Below are positions 1 through 8,303 of a stretch of DNA of 44,513 nucleotides, in pieces; position 1 is the first letter of the stretch; the number at the start of each line of letters is the position of its first letter. Where the stretch lies: NCBI RefSeq assembly GCF_013283785.1, contig NZ_JABCPZ010000068.1, forward strand, positions 1 through 44,513. The letters run 5' to 3'. Made by a program: the position numbers and the translations under genes. The notes under the pieces were generated by a model, which had not been told where the DNA came from, made no database searches, and worked only from the letters and a program-made list of their open reading frames with translations. The stretch comes from Nonomuraea antri (GTDB taxonomy: Bacteria; Actinomycetota; Actinomycetes; Streptosporangiales; Streptosporangiaceae).

Positions 1-627
1 GGGTGGGCCGGGTGGTTCGCGCGCGAGCTGGTCCCGCACGGCCCGCTGCACCAGGGGCGCTGGACGATCGGCCCGGACGCCCCCTGCCTGGCCCGCTCCC
101 CCGGGCGGGCGCCGGGGCCGCAGTGGGCGCGGTTGCTCGCCGACGGGCATCCCGAGGGGTATCTCGGCTGGATCCCGAGCGGTTCCGGCCAGGTGGTGCC
201 GCTACGGCCGCTGCCCGGGCCCGGCGACGCCGAGGTCACGTCCTACCGGGCGGCGGCGCGAGCCGGGACGCTGCCGCCGGTGCTGCTGTGGTGGATCAGC
301 GGCCTGGACGCCTACGTGGTGCTCGACGGGCACGACCGGCTGGCGGCGGCACTGGCCGAAGCCGTCGAGCCGCCGCTGCTGGCCTTGCACAGAGCCGCCG
401 CCGCCTCCGAGTCCGCCGCCGGGTCCAGTGTGGCGTCGCTGGAGCGGGAGGTGATCAACCAGGCGGTGGGCGCGCGTCAGGCCCTCGCCCGGCGCTACCA
501 GGGGTTGTCCGACCGGCCCGCGGAGCCGCCCGCGGGGCCCGAGCGCACCCGCGCCTGGCCCATGCCGGGCGGCCTGGCGGCCTGGAACCGCCACGCCGCC
601 GGCTGGACCGCGGCCGGACCCCGCTGA
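1..627 (+). CDS. Hypothetical protein, 5'-truncated
   Basis: The frame is open from the first base to a TGA at 625-627, giving 208 residues with no start, so the gene begins outside the window. An internal ATG at 133 is possible but the coding pattern continues upstream of it. I do not recognise the family. A central stretch reads LLWWISGLDAYVVLDGHDR; the DGHDRLAAALAE part resembles the GH(D/H)R signature of ParB/sulfiredoxin-like folds, a short match that does not establish function. The C-terminus is rich in Ala, Pro and Arg. There is no signal peptide or membrane segment in the visible part. It converges on the VOC gene, with an 11-bp tandem repeat between them. Confidence 0.6.
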   Translation, partial: GWAGWFARELVPHGPLHQGRWTIGPDAPCLARSPGRAPGPQWARLLADGHPEGYLGWIPSGSGQVVPLRPLPGPGDAEVTSYRAAARAGTLPPVLLWWISGLDAYVVLDGHDRLAAALAEAVEPPLLALHRAAAASESAAGSSVASLEREVINQAVGARQALARRYQGLSDRPAEPPAGPERTRAWPMPGGLAAWNRHAAGWTAAGPR

Positions 628-661
628 CGGCGCCCGGCCGCGCCTGCCCTGATCAAGCCTC

Positions 662-716
662 GCTCAGTCCCTGCTCAGACCAGGCTCAGACCCGGCTCAG
701 ACCAGGCTCAGTCCTC
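662..716. repeat. 11-bp direct tandem repeat, about 5 copies
   Basis: Units with the consensus GCTCAGACCAG start at 662, 673, 684, 695 and 706. The three middle copies differ by at most two bases; the outer two carry GCTCAGTCC. The array crosses the stop codon of the minus-strand VOC gene (708-710), so its last codons lie inside it. The period is not a multiple of three. It looks like a slippage-prone minisatellite between two convergent genes. Confidence 0.75.
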
Positions 717-1115
717 GCCGGACGGGCGTTCCTGCAGGACCCAGCCGTTGCCGTCGAGATCGTTGAAGAACACGAACGAGTTCCACCGCCCGCCCTTGCC
801 CTCCGCCAGGGTCCCGTCCTTGGCGTAGTGCCGTACCGGGCTCACCTCGACCCCGCGCCCGGTCAGCTGCGCGCGGGCCGCGTCGATGTCGTCCACCACG
901 ATCTGCACCCCCTGCAGCGAGCCAGGGGGCGTCGTGCCGGACGCGCCGAGCACGATGGAGCAGCTGGACCCGGGCGGGGTCAGCTGCACGATCCGCATCT
1001 CGGGGCTCACCTGGGTGTCATGGTCCACGACGAACCCCAGGCTCTCGCCGTAGAACGCCTTGGCCTTCTCGACGTCCGTCACCGGGATGGGGATGACCTC
1101 GATCTTCCACTCCAT
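708..1115 (-). CDS. VOC-fold (glyoxalase/bleomycin-resistance-like) protein
   Basis: A 135-residue cytoplasmic protein with the paired beta-alpha-beta-beta-beta layout of the vicinal oxygen chelate superfamily. The first half begins with IPVTDVEKAKAFYGESLGF, the usual opening strand and helix, and the second half has the closing VFFNDLDGNGWVLQE strand. Such proteins are metal-dependent isomerases or dioxygenases, or metal-free binding proteins; the sequence does not decide which. The ATG at 1115 is chosen because AAGGAGG lies 10 bases upstream and because the frame's longer upstream extension has no such homology. The gene's 3' end overlaps the 11-bp tandem repeat. It is probably monocistronic, 98 bp downstream of the beta-helix gene on the same strand. 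Confidence 0.85.
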   Translation of the reverse strand: MEWKIEVIPIPVTDVEKAKAFYGESLGFVVDHDTQVSPEMRIVQLTPPGSSCSIVLGASGTTPPGSLQGVQIVVDDIDAARAQLTGRGVEVSPVRHYAKDGTLAEGKGGRWNSFVFFNDLDGNGWVLQERPSGED

Positions 1116-1213
1116 GTGCCACGTTCCTCCTTCGTCCGCCTCGGACTCCGTTTCTACCGGAGCGTCGAACGGGCGGGCCGGGATTCGACACGGCACACGG
1201 GCGAGTTCGTGGA

Positions 1214-2464
1214 TCAGTTCTGGTAGGCCCCCGCGTCGGGCGCGGCGGGCAGGGCCTTGCCCTTGAGGTCCTTGGCCAGCGCGGCCCCGCCGAACCAGAC
1301 CGGCGTCAGGGGCAGGCCGCGGTCGATGGCCGGGGAGCCGGGCCGCAGCCGCAGGTCGGTGCGCGAGACGAACTTCGGGTCGGCCATGACCGACTTGGGG
1401 CCCAGCTTGAACCTGGCGGTGCGGCCCTGGTAGACGCTGCCGCCCTCGTCGGCGCCCTTGCCGTCCTCCCAGCCGGCCTCGCCGCCGACCACGATCACGT
1501 TGTTGCGCAGCTTCAGGATGGACGGCGCGCACCCGTCGTGGCAGGACCAGCCGATGGTGTCCTTGGCCGGCAGGTACACCGAGTTGTGCACCGCGACCGT
1601 GCCCTTGACCGGGCCGACGACGTGCTTGGAGCCGCGGGTGATGAGGAACGAGCCGCGCGAGCGCGAGGAGGTGACCACGTTGAAGGCGAAGACGTTGCCG
1701 GTGGCGGTCTTGCCCTTCTGCGCGCCGAGCTCGGTGAACGTCTCGTTGTTGCGCGCGATGTTGTGGGTGACGCGGTTGCGGTCGCCGTTGAAGATCTCCA
1801 CGGCCGCGCCGTCGGTGCCGTAGTCCTTGCTCTTGGCGTAGCTGCCGGTGATGGTGTTGCCGGTGACCAGGTTGTCGTCGCCGTTGAGCAGCACGCCGAA
1901 GGCGCCGGAGTCGTTGTCGCCGCCCTCGTCGTTGACGCTCATCAGGTTGTTGTCGATCAGCTTGCTGTTCTTGAGCGTGTTGCGCGAGCCGGACGCGGTG
2001 ACGAAGACGCCGGTGATGTTCTTGTCGGCCTGGACGCCGTCGAGCGTGTTGCGGTCGCCGGAGATCGTGAAGCCCGCCCAGCGGCAGCCGGTCGCGCGCA
2101 GCCCGCTGACCCGCCAGTAGTTGCCCTTGATGTCGACGCAGTCGCCGTCCTTGCCGCTGATCTTGGGCAGCGCGCCCGAGCCGTAGGGGCGCAGCACGAT
2201 GGGCTGGGCGGCGGTGCCCTTGGCCGACAGGGTGAGCGGCGCGGCGAAGGAGCTGCCGCGCTTGATGTTGATCACGTCACCCGGCTTGAACTCGGTGGCG
2301 TTGACCTTGTCGAGCGACTTCCACGCCGTGGCCTCGCCGGTGCCGGCCGCGGCGTCGTCGCCCGACTTGGAGTCGACGTAGTACGTGGTGCCCGCCAGGG
2401 TGGAAGCCGAGGCCGGTACGGCGGGGAGCAACGACGCCATGACGGCCACTGCGAGCAACCTCAT
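1214..2464 (-). CDS. Secreted right-handed parallel beta-helix protein
   Basis: A 416-residue protein with a Sec signal peptide (MRLLAVAVMASLLPAVPASA, cleavage after ASA or nearby). The mature part opens with TTYYVDSKSGDD, the typical start of secreted beta-helix proteins, followed by many short asparagine- and glycine-rich rungs (NTLDGVQ, NTLKNSKLIDNN, NLVTGNTITGS, NRVTHNIARNN) and ends in DAGAYQN, a common C-terminal signature. The family includes polysaccharide lyases and glycoside hydrolases; no catalytic set can be fixed from sequence alone, so substrate is open. The ATG at 2464 gives a normal signal peptide; a GTG run at 2474-2482 is an alternative. No strong ribosome-binding site is visible. 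It lies 62 bp downstream of the GH13 gene and may be the last gene of the mal operon. Confidence 0.8.
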   Translation of the reverse strand: MRLLAVAVMASLLPAVPASASTLAGTTYYVDSKSGDDAAAGTGEATAWKSLDKVNATEFKPGDVINIKRGSSFAAPLTLSAKGTAAQPIVLRPYGSGALPKISGKDGDCVDIKGNYWRVSGLRATGCRWAGFTISGDRNTLDGVQADKNITGVFVTASGSRNTLKNSKLIDNNLMSVNDEGGDNDSGAFGVLLNGDDNLVTGNTITGSYAKSKDYGTDGAAVEIFNGDRNRVTHNIARNNETFTELGAQKGKTATGNVFAFNVVTSSRSRGSFLITRGSKHVVGPVKGTVAVHNSVYLPAKDTIGWSCHDGCAPSILKLRNNVIVVGGEAGWEDGKGADEGGSVYQGRTARFKLGPKSVMADPKFVSRTDLRLRPGSPAIDRGLPLTPVWFGGAALAKDLKGKALPAAPDAGAYQN

Positions 2465-2526
2465 CAGAGCACACACCACCACTATCTAGTTGAAATCAGA
2501 ACAGGCAGGCGCCAACCGTAGCGTGA

Positions 2527-4305
2527 TCACCGTGAGACACGCCAGATTCGCAACGACGGCCCCTCACCGGGGATCACGTCGCCGTCCGGGGCATTGTAGA
2601 CCCCTTCGGCCTGCGTCCCGATCTCGACCGGCGTTCCCGGCGCCCGGCGGACGGACACCAGCAGCGTCTCGGCGTACGTCTCGCGGGCGAACACCAGATG
2701 GTCGGCGTCGGCGTGCAGCCAGCGCAGCCCGCCGTGGCGCAGCGCGGGCTCGGCGGCGCGCAGCCCGAACAGGGCGCGGTAGGCCGCGAGCGTGTCCCGG
2801 TCCTGGTCGTGCGGCCGGTTCCAGGGCATCGGGGTACGCGAGTGCTCGCCGTTGACACCGGTCAGGCCGAACTCGCTGCCGGCGAACACCATGGGCGTGC
2901 CGGGCAGCGTGGCCTGCAGGCCGAGCGCCAGCAGGTGACGTTCGCGCGAGCCGGTCACGGTGCGGATGCGCGGCGAGTCGTGCGAGTCGAGCAGCTGCCA
3001 GGAGTGCGTCAGCGAGCGCCAGGACATCTGCCCGGCGAACGCGCGGAACGTGGCCAGCGTGGCCTGTCCGTCGCGCGCCGGCACGCCGCCAGGGACGCCG
3101 AGGAAGTGCTCCAGGTCCAGCTCCGGGCCGCGCAGCCAGGCCCAGACCGGGCGGGTGAAGCCGCCGTAGTTCATGGTGCCGTGCCAGCCGTCGCGGTCCA
3201 GGTCCTGGGTGGCGTCGTGGTTGTGCTCGGCGATGAACGCGGCCTCGGGCCCGAGCCTGCGCCGCAGGTCGGCGGCGACCTCGTGGTTGTGGTCGGCGCC
3301 GCCGAGCCGGCCGGTCATGTTCGCCACGTCCACGCGCCAGCCGTCGAGCGGGCCGAGCCACTTCTTCAGCACCGCGCGCATGCTGGAGCGCACCAGCTCG
3401 CTGCCCCAGTTGAGCTTGGGCAGCGATTTCACGCCCCACCAGGACTCGTAGTCGCCGGTCTCCGGGTCGAAGTAGAACATCTCCCGTTCCGGCGCGTGCA
3501 CGTCGGACACGGCGGCGGTGAACCACTCGTGGGTGTCGCCGCAGTGGTTGGTGGTGATGTCGCCGAGCAGCCGCATGCCGCGCGCGTGCAGCGCGGCCGA
3601 CAGGCGGTGCAGCGCCTCGTCGCCGCCGAGCAGCGGGTCGACCCGCTCGAAGCTGGCGGCGTCGTAGCGGTGGTTGGAGCGGGCCGGGAAGATCGGCGTC
3701 AGGTAGACGGTGTTCACGCCGAGCCCCTGGACGTGGTCCAGGCGCTCGGCGATGCCGTCCAGGTCGCCGCCGTAGAACTGCTCGGCGGTGCCGGGGCCGC
3801 TGGGGATCACCGGGTCGCGGTCCCAGTCGCGCGGCAGCGCCCAGTCCGGCAGGTCCCGCATCGGGCGCGAGCGGGCGAACCGGTCGGGGAAGATCTGGTA
3901 GACGATCGCGTCGGACATCCACGCCGGTGGGGCCTGGTGGCAGACCAGGCGGAAGTCGCTCGCGTCGGTCAGGTCGTGGCCGGCGATCCCGGCCGCGGTC
4001 AGCCAGCGCTGGCCGGTGCCGGTGTGCAGCAGGAACCGGTAGCGGGTGACCGGGTTGACGGCGGTGATCTCCGCCTTCCACCACACGTCGGTGCGGCCGT
4101 AGCCGGTGGCGCCGGCGCGGGCCGCGTCGACGGCGGCCGCGGTGTAGCGGGGCTCGCCGTCGTACACGGTCCGTACGTGCACCGCCGTCACCCCGGCGGC
4201 CCGGGGCGCGCGGATCCAGACGGTCACCGGCGCGCCCAGCGCGGGCTCGGCCGTGGAGACGTACAGGGCCGAGCCGTCGTGATGCGGCTCGTGGAGATGA
4301 CGCAC
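2527..4305 (-). CDS. GH13 alpha-glycosidase (maltodextrin glucosidase / neopullulanase type)
   Basis: A 592-residue cytoplasmic enzyme with no signal peptide. Residues 1-120 form an N-terminal beta-sandwich (VTVWIRAP...), as in MalZ and neopullulanase-like enzymes. The (beta/alpha)8 barrel follows from about residue 130 (AIVYQIFPDRF). Visible catalytic residues are nucleophile D326 in GWRVDVANM, acid/base E360 in FIAEHNHD and the transition-state aspartate D443 in LDSHDSPR. It should hydrolyse imported maltodextrins from the malEFG transporter. It starts with GTG at 4305, five bases after the malG stop, so it is almost certainly cotranscribed. Exact bond specificity (alpha-1,4 versus cyclodextrin or pullulan) cannot be told. 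Confidence 0.9.
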   Translation of the reverse strand: MRHLHEPHHDGSALYVSTAEPALGAPVTVWIRAPRAAGVTAVHVRTVYDGEPRYTAAAVDAARAGATGYGRTDVWWKAEITAVNPVTRYRFLLHTGTGQRWLTAAGIAGHDLTDASDFRLVCHQAPPAWMSDAIVYQIFPDRFARSRPMRDLPDWALPRDWDRDPVIPSGPGTAEQFYGGDLDGIAERLDHVQGLGVNTVYLTPIFPARSNHRYDAASFERVDPLLGGDEALHRLSAALHARGMRLLGDITTNHCGDTHEWFTAAVSDVHAPEREMFYFDPETGDYESWWGVKSLPKLNWGSELVRSSMRAVLKKWLGPLDGWRVDVANMTGRLGGADHNHEVAADLRRRLGPEAAFIAEHNHDATQDLDRDGWHGTMNYGGFTRPVWAWLRGPELDLEHFLGVPGGVPARDGQATLATFRAFAGQMSWRSLTHSWQLLDSHDSPRIRTVTGSRERHLLALGLQATLPGTPMVFAGSEFGLTGVNGEHSRTPMPWNRPHDQDRDTLAAYRALFGLRAAEPALRHGGLRWLHADADHLVFARETYAETLLVSVRRAPGTPVEIGTQAEGVYNAPDGDVIPGEGPSLRIWRVSR

Positions 4306-4310
4306 GGCAC

Positions 4311-5150
4311 CTATCCCTTGACAGCCCCGGCCGTGAGGCCGGAGACGATGTACTTCTGCAACCAGAGGAACACACCCACGGTCGGAACCGCGGTCAGCAG
4401 CGTGCCCGCGGCGAACATGCCGAAGTTCGCGTTGCGGTGGTCACCGGCGATCATGCCGAACATGCCGACGGCCAGCGTCTTGCTCTCCGGGTCGCGCAGG
4501 AACACGTTGGCCATGATGAACTCGCTCATCGTGCCGATGAACGCCAGCAGCGCGGTGACCGCCAGGATCGGCGTGACCAGCGGCATGATGATCCGCCAGA
4601 AGATCTGCGCGTGGGTGGCGCCGTCGACGGTGGCGGCCTCGTCCAGCTCCTTGGGCACGGTGTCCAGGAAGCCCTTCATCAGCCAGGTGTTCACGCCCAG
4701 CGCGCCGCCCAGGTAGAGCAGCATGAGGCCCCACACGGTGTCGAAGCCGAACGCCGGGTACAGCTCGGTCACCTCGGTGAAGATCATGAAGATCGTCACG
4801 ATGGCCAGGAACTGCGGGAACATCTGGATGAGCAGCAGCGCGAGCAGCCCGATCCGGCGGCCGGCGAAGCGCATGCGGCTGAAGGCGTACGCGGCGCACA
4901 TCGACAGCAGCAGGCTGGCGAACGAGGCGGTCAGCGCGATGAACACCGAGTTGAAGAACCACCGCGCGAACGGGTACGTCTCCGAGGAGAACAGGTGGAC
5001 GAAGTTGTCCAGGCTCGCCCCGGTGGGCACCAGGTCGGTGGAGGCCAGCGTGCCCAGCGGGTTGATCGCCGCGGAGACCACGAACAGGATCGGGAACAGC
5101 GCGAACACGCACACGACCAGCACGAAAACATGTCTGAGCGCGATTTTCAC
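4311..5150 (-). CDS. malG: Maltose/maltodextrin ABC transporter permease MalG
   Basis: A 279-residue inner-membrane permease with about six membrane segments, beginning at HVFVLVVCVFALFPILFVV. The EAA loop that contacts the ATPase is visible as DEAATVDGATHAQIFWRI. The C-terminus ends GLTAGAVKG, as in MalG proteins. The GTG start at 5150 overlaps the malF stop as GTGA, preceded by a strong GGAGGAGG seven bases upstream, which sets the start. It pairs with MalF to form the channel. No ATP-binding subunit is encoded here, so a shared MsiK-type ATPase elsewhere is inferred. Confidence 0.93.
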   Translation of the reverse strand: MKIALRHVFVLVVCVFALFPILFVVSAAINPLGTLASTDLVPTGASLDNFVHLFSSETYPFARWFFNSVFIALTASFASLLLSMCAAYAFSRMRFAGRRIGLLALLLIQMFPQFLAIVTIFMIFTEVTELYPAFGFDTVWGLMLLYLGGALGVNTWLMKGFLDTVPKELDEAATVDGATHAQIFWRIIMPLVTPILAVTALLAFIGTMSEFIMANVFLRDPESKTLAVGMFGMIAGDHRNANFGMFAAGTLLTAVPTVGVFLWLQKYIVSGLTAGAVKG

Positions 5151-6715
5151 GCGTAGACCTCCTCCTGCTTGCGTGTCCTGCGGAAGGCCACGGTGGAGAT
5201 GACGGCCACGATCGCGAAGATGAACACCGAGATCGCCGCGGCGAAGCCGAACTGCGCGCCGCCGGCGCCGAACGCCAGCCTGAAGGTGTAGGTGATGAGC
5301 AGGTCGGTGCGGCCCACCTGCGGGCTCTCGGTGGGGAACGGCCCGCCGTCGGTGGTGAGCGCGATCGCGTTGAAGTTGTTGAAGTTGTAGGCGAACGACG
5401 AGATCAGCAGCGGCGTGAGCGCGACCAGCAGCAGCGGCAGCGTCACCCGGCGGAACGCCTTGACCGGGGTGGCGCCGTCGATGGCGGCGGCCTCGGTCAG
5501 CTCGCGCGGGATCGCCTGCAGCGCGCCGGTGGTGACCAGGAACATGTACGGGAAGCCGAGCCACAGGTTGACCAGGATCACGCCGAGCCTGGCGGTGCCG
5601 GTCTGGCCGAGCCAGTCGACGTGCAGCCCGAACAGCGAGTTGATCAGGCCGAAGTCCTGGTTGAACATGTCGCGCCAGACCAGCAGCATCGCGAACGACG
5701 GCATCGCGTACGGCAGGATCAGCACGATCCGGTACGCCTTGGTGGCGCGCATGCGCGGGTGGTGCAGCGCCAGCGCCACGCCCATGCCGAGCGCGAACGA
5801 GGCCAGCACCGAGGTCAGCGCGAAGACGACGTTCCACCCGAACACGCTCAGGAAGTAGCCCGAGATCGTGGGGTTGGTCAGCACCCGGGTGAAGTTGTCG
5901 AGGCCGACGTTGACCTGCCAGCCCTGCGCCAGGTGCTCGCCCTTGGCGTTGACGAAGTAGCCCTGGCCCTCGTCGGCGGTCCAGGTGTCGCCGTTGCCGC
6001 GCACGCAGTCGCAGCCGGCGTCGTAGACCAGCGCGGCCCGTCCTTCGACGGCGCGGCTCAGGCCGTTGGCCTTGATCACGCCGCCCGGCGTGGGCACGGC
6101 GAACGCGGAGATCTCCTGGCCCCTGGCCGCGGCCTCGGGCGCCTTGAGCACGGTGTAGCCGGGCGCCTGCTGCACCTTGCCGGTCACGCCCAGCCGGGCG
6201 CCGGGCAGCGGGGCCAGCCCGTCGGGGGTGCCCACCTGGGCCTGCTTGGTCTTGGGGTCGACCAGCAGGAAGACCAGCTCCTCGCCGCGCAGCGCGGCGG
6301 TCAGGCTGTACTCGGGCGAGCCCGGCGCCTGACGGACCGAGCCGGTCTCGATGGCGACGATCGCCTCCTGCTTGTCGCCGCGGTGGCCGTCGCCGAAGTT
6401 GGTGAACGCGGTGGTCACCGTGTAGACGACCGGGAACACCTGGAAGGCGAGCAGGAAGATCGTGCCGGGGATGAGGTACTTGGCCGGGATGAAGCGGCGG
6501 GTCAGATACAGGTAGGCGATGGCCGCCGTGACCAGGCCGAGCAGGGTCAGCGACACCCACGACTCGGCGGTGACGAGCGGCGGCACCGCGTAGAGCAGGA
6601 TCGCTGCCGCCACGGCGAGCACCGCGATCCTGCTCACCACGAACGCGGTGGTGATCTCCCGGCGGGGCCGCGGAGACACCGGGGTCTCCGCGGCCGCACG
6701 GACGTCCACAGCCAT
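5147..6715 (-). CDS. malF: Maltose/maltodextrin ABC transporter permease MalF
   Basis: A 522-residue permease, longer than typical sugar permeases because it has the MalF-specific arrangement: two or three N-terminal membrane segments (residues 25-110), a large extracytoplasmic loop of about 150 residues (from TNFGDGHRGDKQEAIVAIE to GQGYFVNAKGEHLAQGW), then the core permease with the EAA loop TEAAAIDGATPVKAFRRV near the C-terminus. The large loop is the P2 domain that contacts the loaded binding protein in the E. coli system. ATG at 6715 lies four bases after the malE stop. The operon order malE-malF-malG-GH13 supports the assignment. Confidence 0.93.
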   Translation of the reverse strand: MAVDVRAAAETPVSPRPRREITTAFVVSRIAVLAVAAAILLYAVPPLVTAESWVSLTLLGLVTAAIAYLYLTRRFIPAKYLIPGTIFLLAFQVFPVVYTVTTAFTNFGDGHRGDKQEAIVAIETGSVRQAPGSPEYSLTAALRGEELVFLLVDPKTKQAQVGTPDGLAPLPGARLGVTGKVQQAPGYTVLKAPEAAARGQEISAFAVPTPGGVIKANGLSRAVEGRAALVYDAGCDCVRGNGDTWTADEGQGYFVNAKGEHLAQGWQVNVGLDNFTRVLTNPTISGYFLSVFGWNVVFALTSVLASFALGMGVALALHHPRMRATKAYRIVLILPYAMPSFAMLLVWRDMFNQDFGLINSLFGLHVDWLGQTGTARLGVILVNLWLGFPYMFLVTTGALQAIPRELTEAAAIDGATPVKAFRRVTLPLLLVALTPLLISSFAYNFNNFNAIALTTDGGPFPTESPQVGRTDLLITYTFRLAFGAGGAQFGFAAAISVFIFAIVAVISTVAFRRTRKQEEVYA

Positions 6716-6719
6716 GTCG

Positions 6720-8000
6720 TCAGTTCTTGAGCGAGCCGTCGATGGCCTTCTGCGCGGCCGTGGCGGCCTTGGCCGCGTCGCCGCCCTTGACCACGGCCTG
6801 CTCGGCGATGCCGAACGGCTCCCAGATGGCCGCCATCTCGGGGATGGCCGGCATGGGGAAGCCGTCCTTGCCCGCGTCCATGAACTTGACGGCGTCGGGG
6901 TCGGCGGCCTTGACCTCGTCGAGCGCGGCGGTCAGCGCCGGGGGCCGCGGGTCGGCCTGGTAGAGGGCCTTGGCGACGTCCTTGTTCGTCACGTAGTTGG
7001 CGACGAACTCCTGGGCCAGGGCCTTGCTCTTGCCCTTGGACGCGACGAAGAACGACTGGACGCCGACGAACGGGGTGGCGGGCTTGCCGTCCTTGAACGC
7101 CGGGACCGGGGTGATGTCGTAGGAGATGCCGCCCTTCTTGATCTCGCTGATGGCCCACGGGCCGGAGACCAGGAACGCGCACTTGCCGCCGGCGAAGTTC
7201 ACGATGTAGTTCTCGTTGGTGATCGACGTCTTGAGCGCGCCGTCACCCTTCTCGCCGAGTTCCTTGAGCTTGCCGAAGGCCTTGATCGACTCGGGCGAGC
7301 CGACCAGCACCTGCTTGGGGTCGGGGTCGCCGGTCGGGGTGGTGCCGAACAGCGCGCCGCCGCCGGAGGCGAAGATCGGGTAGGCGTGGAAGGCGTCGCC
7401 CTTCTGCCCGACGGGCAGGCAGAGCGCTTCCTTGACCTTGCCGTCGGCCTTGAGCTTCTTGCCGGTGGCGATCATGTCGTCGAGCGTGGCGGGCGCGTCG
7501 GGGACGAGCTCGGTGTTGCGGATCAGGGCGAGGTTCTCCACCGCGTACGGCGCGCCGTAGATCTGCCCGTTGAAGGTGACCGCCTTGAGGGCGATCGGGG
7601 AGAAGGAGGCCTTCTGCTCCTCGGTGAGGTTGACCGGGTCGATGGCGCCGTTCTGCACCATGTTGCCGATCCAGTCATGCGCGCCGATGACGATGTCCGG
7701 GCCGCTGCCCTGCTGCGAGGCGTTGAGGAAGGTGATCTGGTTGTCCTTGCTGATCTCCTTGACCTCGACGCTCACGCCGTTGTCGGTGCCGAACTGCTCG
7801 GCGAAGGGCTGGAGCGGCTTGACCCGGTTCGGGTCGGCCCAGATGACGAGCTTGCCGCTGCCCTGCCCGGCGGGCGCGGACGCCTCGGCCGAGCCGGTGG
7901 GCGCGGCCGACGGGGCCGCCGCCGGGGTTTCGCCGCCGCACGCCGTGGCGGCGAACGCGAGGGAGGCGAGGGCGGCGACGCCCAGAGCCCGCATGCGCAT
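6720..8000 (-). CDS. malE: Maltose/maltodextrin-binding lipoprotein MalE
   Basis: A 426-residue solute-binding lipoprotein. The signal peptide ends in a lipobox with the lipidated cysteine at position 21 (FAATAC), followed by a Gly/Ala/Pro/Ser linker. The mature domain begins GKLVIWADPNRVKPLQPFAEQF and contains the MalE-like PYAVENLALIRNTELV ligand-site segment. AGGAGG stands upstream; it is 4 bases from the ATG at 8000 and 10 from a second in-frame ATG at 7994, so either could be used. This is the first gene of the mal operon, divergent from the alpha-glucosidase gene. Confidence 0.93.
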   Translation of the reverse strand: MRMRALGVAALASLAFAATACGGETPAAAPSAAPTGSAEASAPAGQGSGKLVIWADPNRVKPLQPFAEQFGTDNGVSVEVKEISKDNQITFLNASQQGSGPDIVIGAHDWIGNMVQNGAIDPVNLTEEQKASFSPIALKAVTFNGQIYGAPYAVENLALIRNTELVPDAPATLDDMIATGKKLKADGKVKEALCLPVGQKGDAFHAYPIFASGGGALFGTTPTGDPDPKQVLVGSPESIKAFGKLKELGEKGDGALKTSITNENYIVNFAGGKCAFLVSGPWAISEIKKGGISYDITPVPAFKDGKPATPFVGVQSFFVASKGKSKALAQEFVANYVTNKDVAKALYQADPRPPALTAALDEVKAADPDAVKFMDAGKDGFPMPAIPEMAAIWEPFGIAEQAVVKGGDAAKAATAAQKAIDGSLKN

Positions 8001-8103
8001 GAGACCTCCTGAAAGAAGCGGCGGCGCCTCCACGCGCCGCCGCTGAAAGATCCGCTTTTCACCGCTTTCGCGGCTTATGAGTCCGGGACGTTAGCGGCTC
8101 TTT

Positions 8104-8255
8104 GCAAGTTTTGGAAGAACTTGCGAAAGACAGTTACCGGATCCAGACCCTACGCAGAGCCTGCTGACCTAGCAAACGAGGCCGATCCTGGAGATCTTCA
8201 GGATTTGCAACTTTCCGCAACTTGCGCTTGACCATCCGCGGCCGCCGCGTCAAGC
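8104..8255. promoter_or_regulatory. Divergent mal promoter region with GCAAG/CTTGC repeats
   Basis: The 303-bp gap between malE and the alpha-glucosidase gene (8001-8303) holds no gene. It contains an inverted repeat GCAAGTT (8104-8110) / AACTTGC (8118-8124) with a 7-bp spacer, a direct repeat GCAACTT at 8207 and 8217 (exactly one helical turn apart), the palindrome CGCAACTTGCG (8216-8226), and GCTTGAC (8226-8232) / GTCAAGC (8249-8255). Such GCAAG-type sites, as I recall, are bound by MalR/AglR-class LacI repressors in Streptomyces. No lacI-family gene is adjacent, so the regulator would act in trans. Confidence 0.55.
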
Positions 8256-8303
8256 TGCACAGACATCACCCGCATCTTGGGGCATCCCGGGGGAAGGACG
8301 ACC

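Noticed and set aside
4311..6560. One long open frame that would fuse the end of malF's region to malG
   Set aside because: Only the part from 5150 down encodes a permease in this frame; the rest is an out-of-frame shadow of malF. The GTGA overlap gives the real junction.
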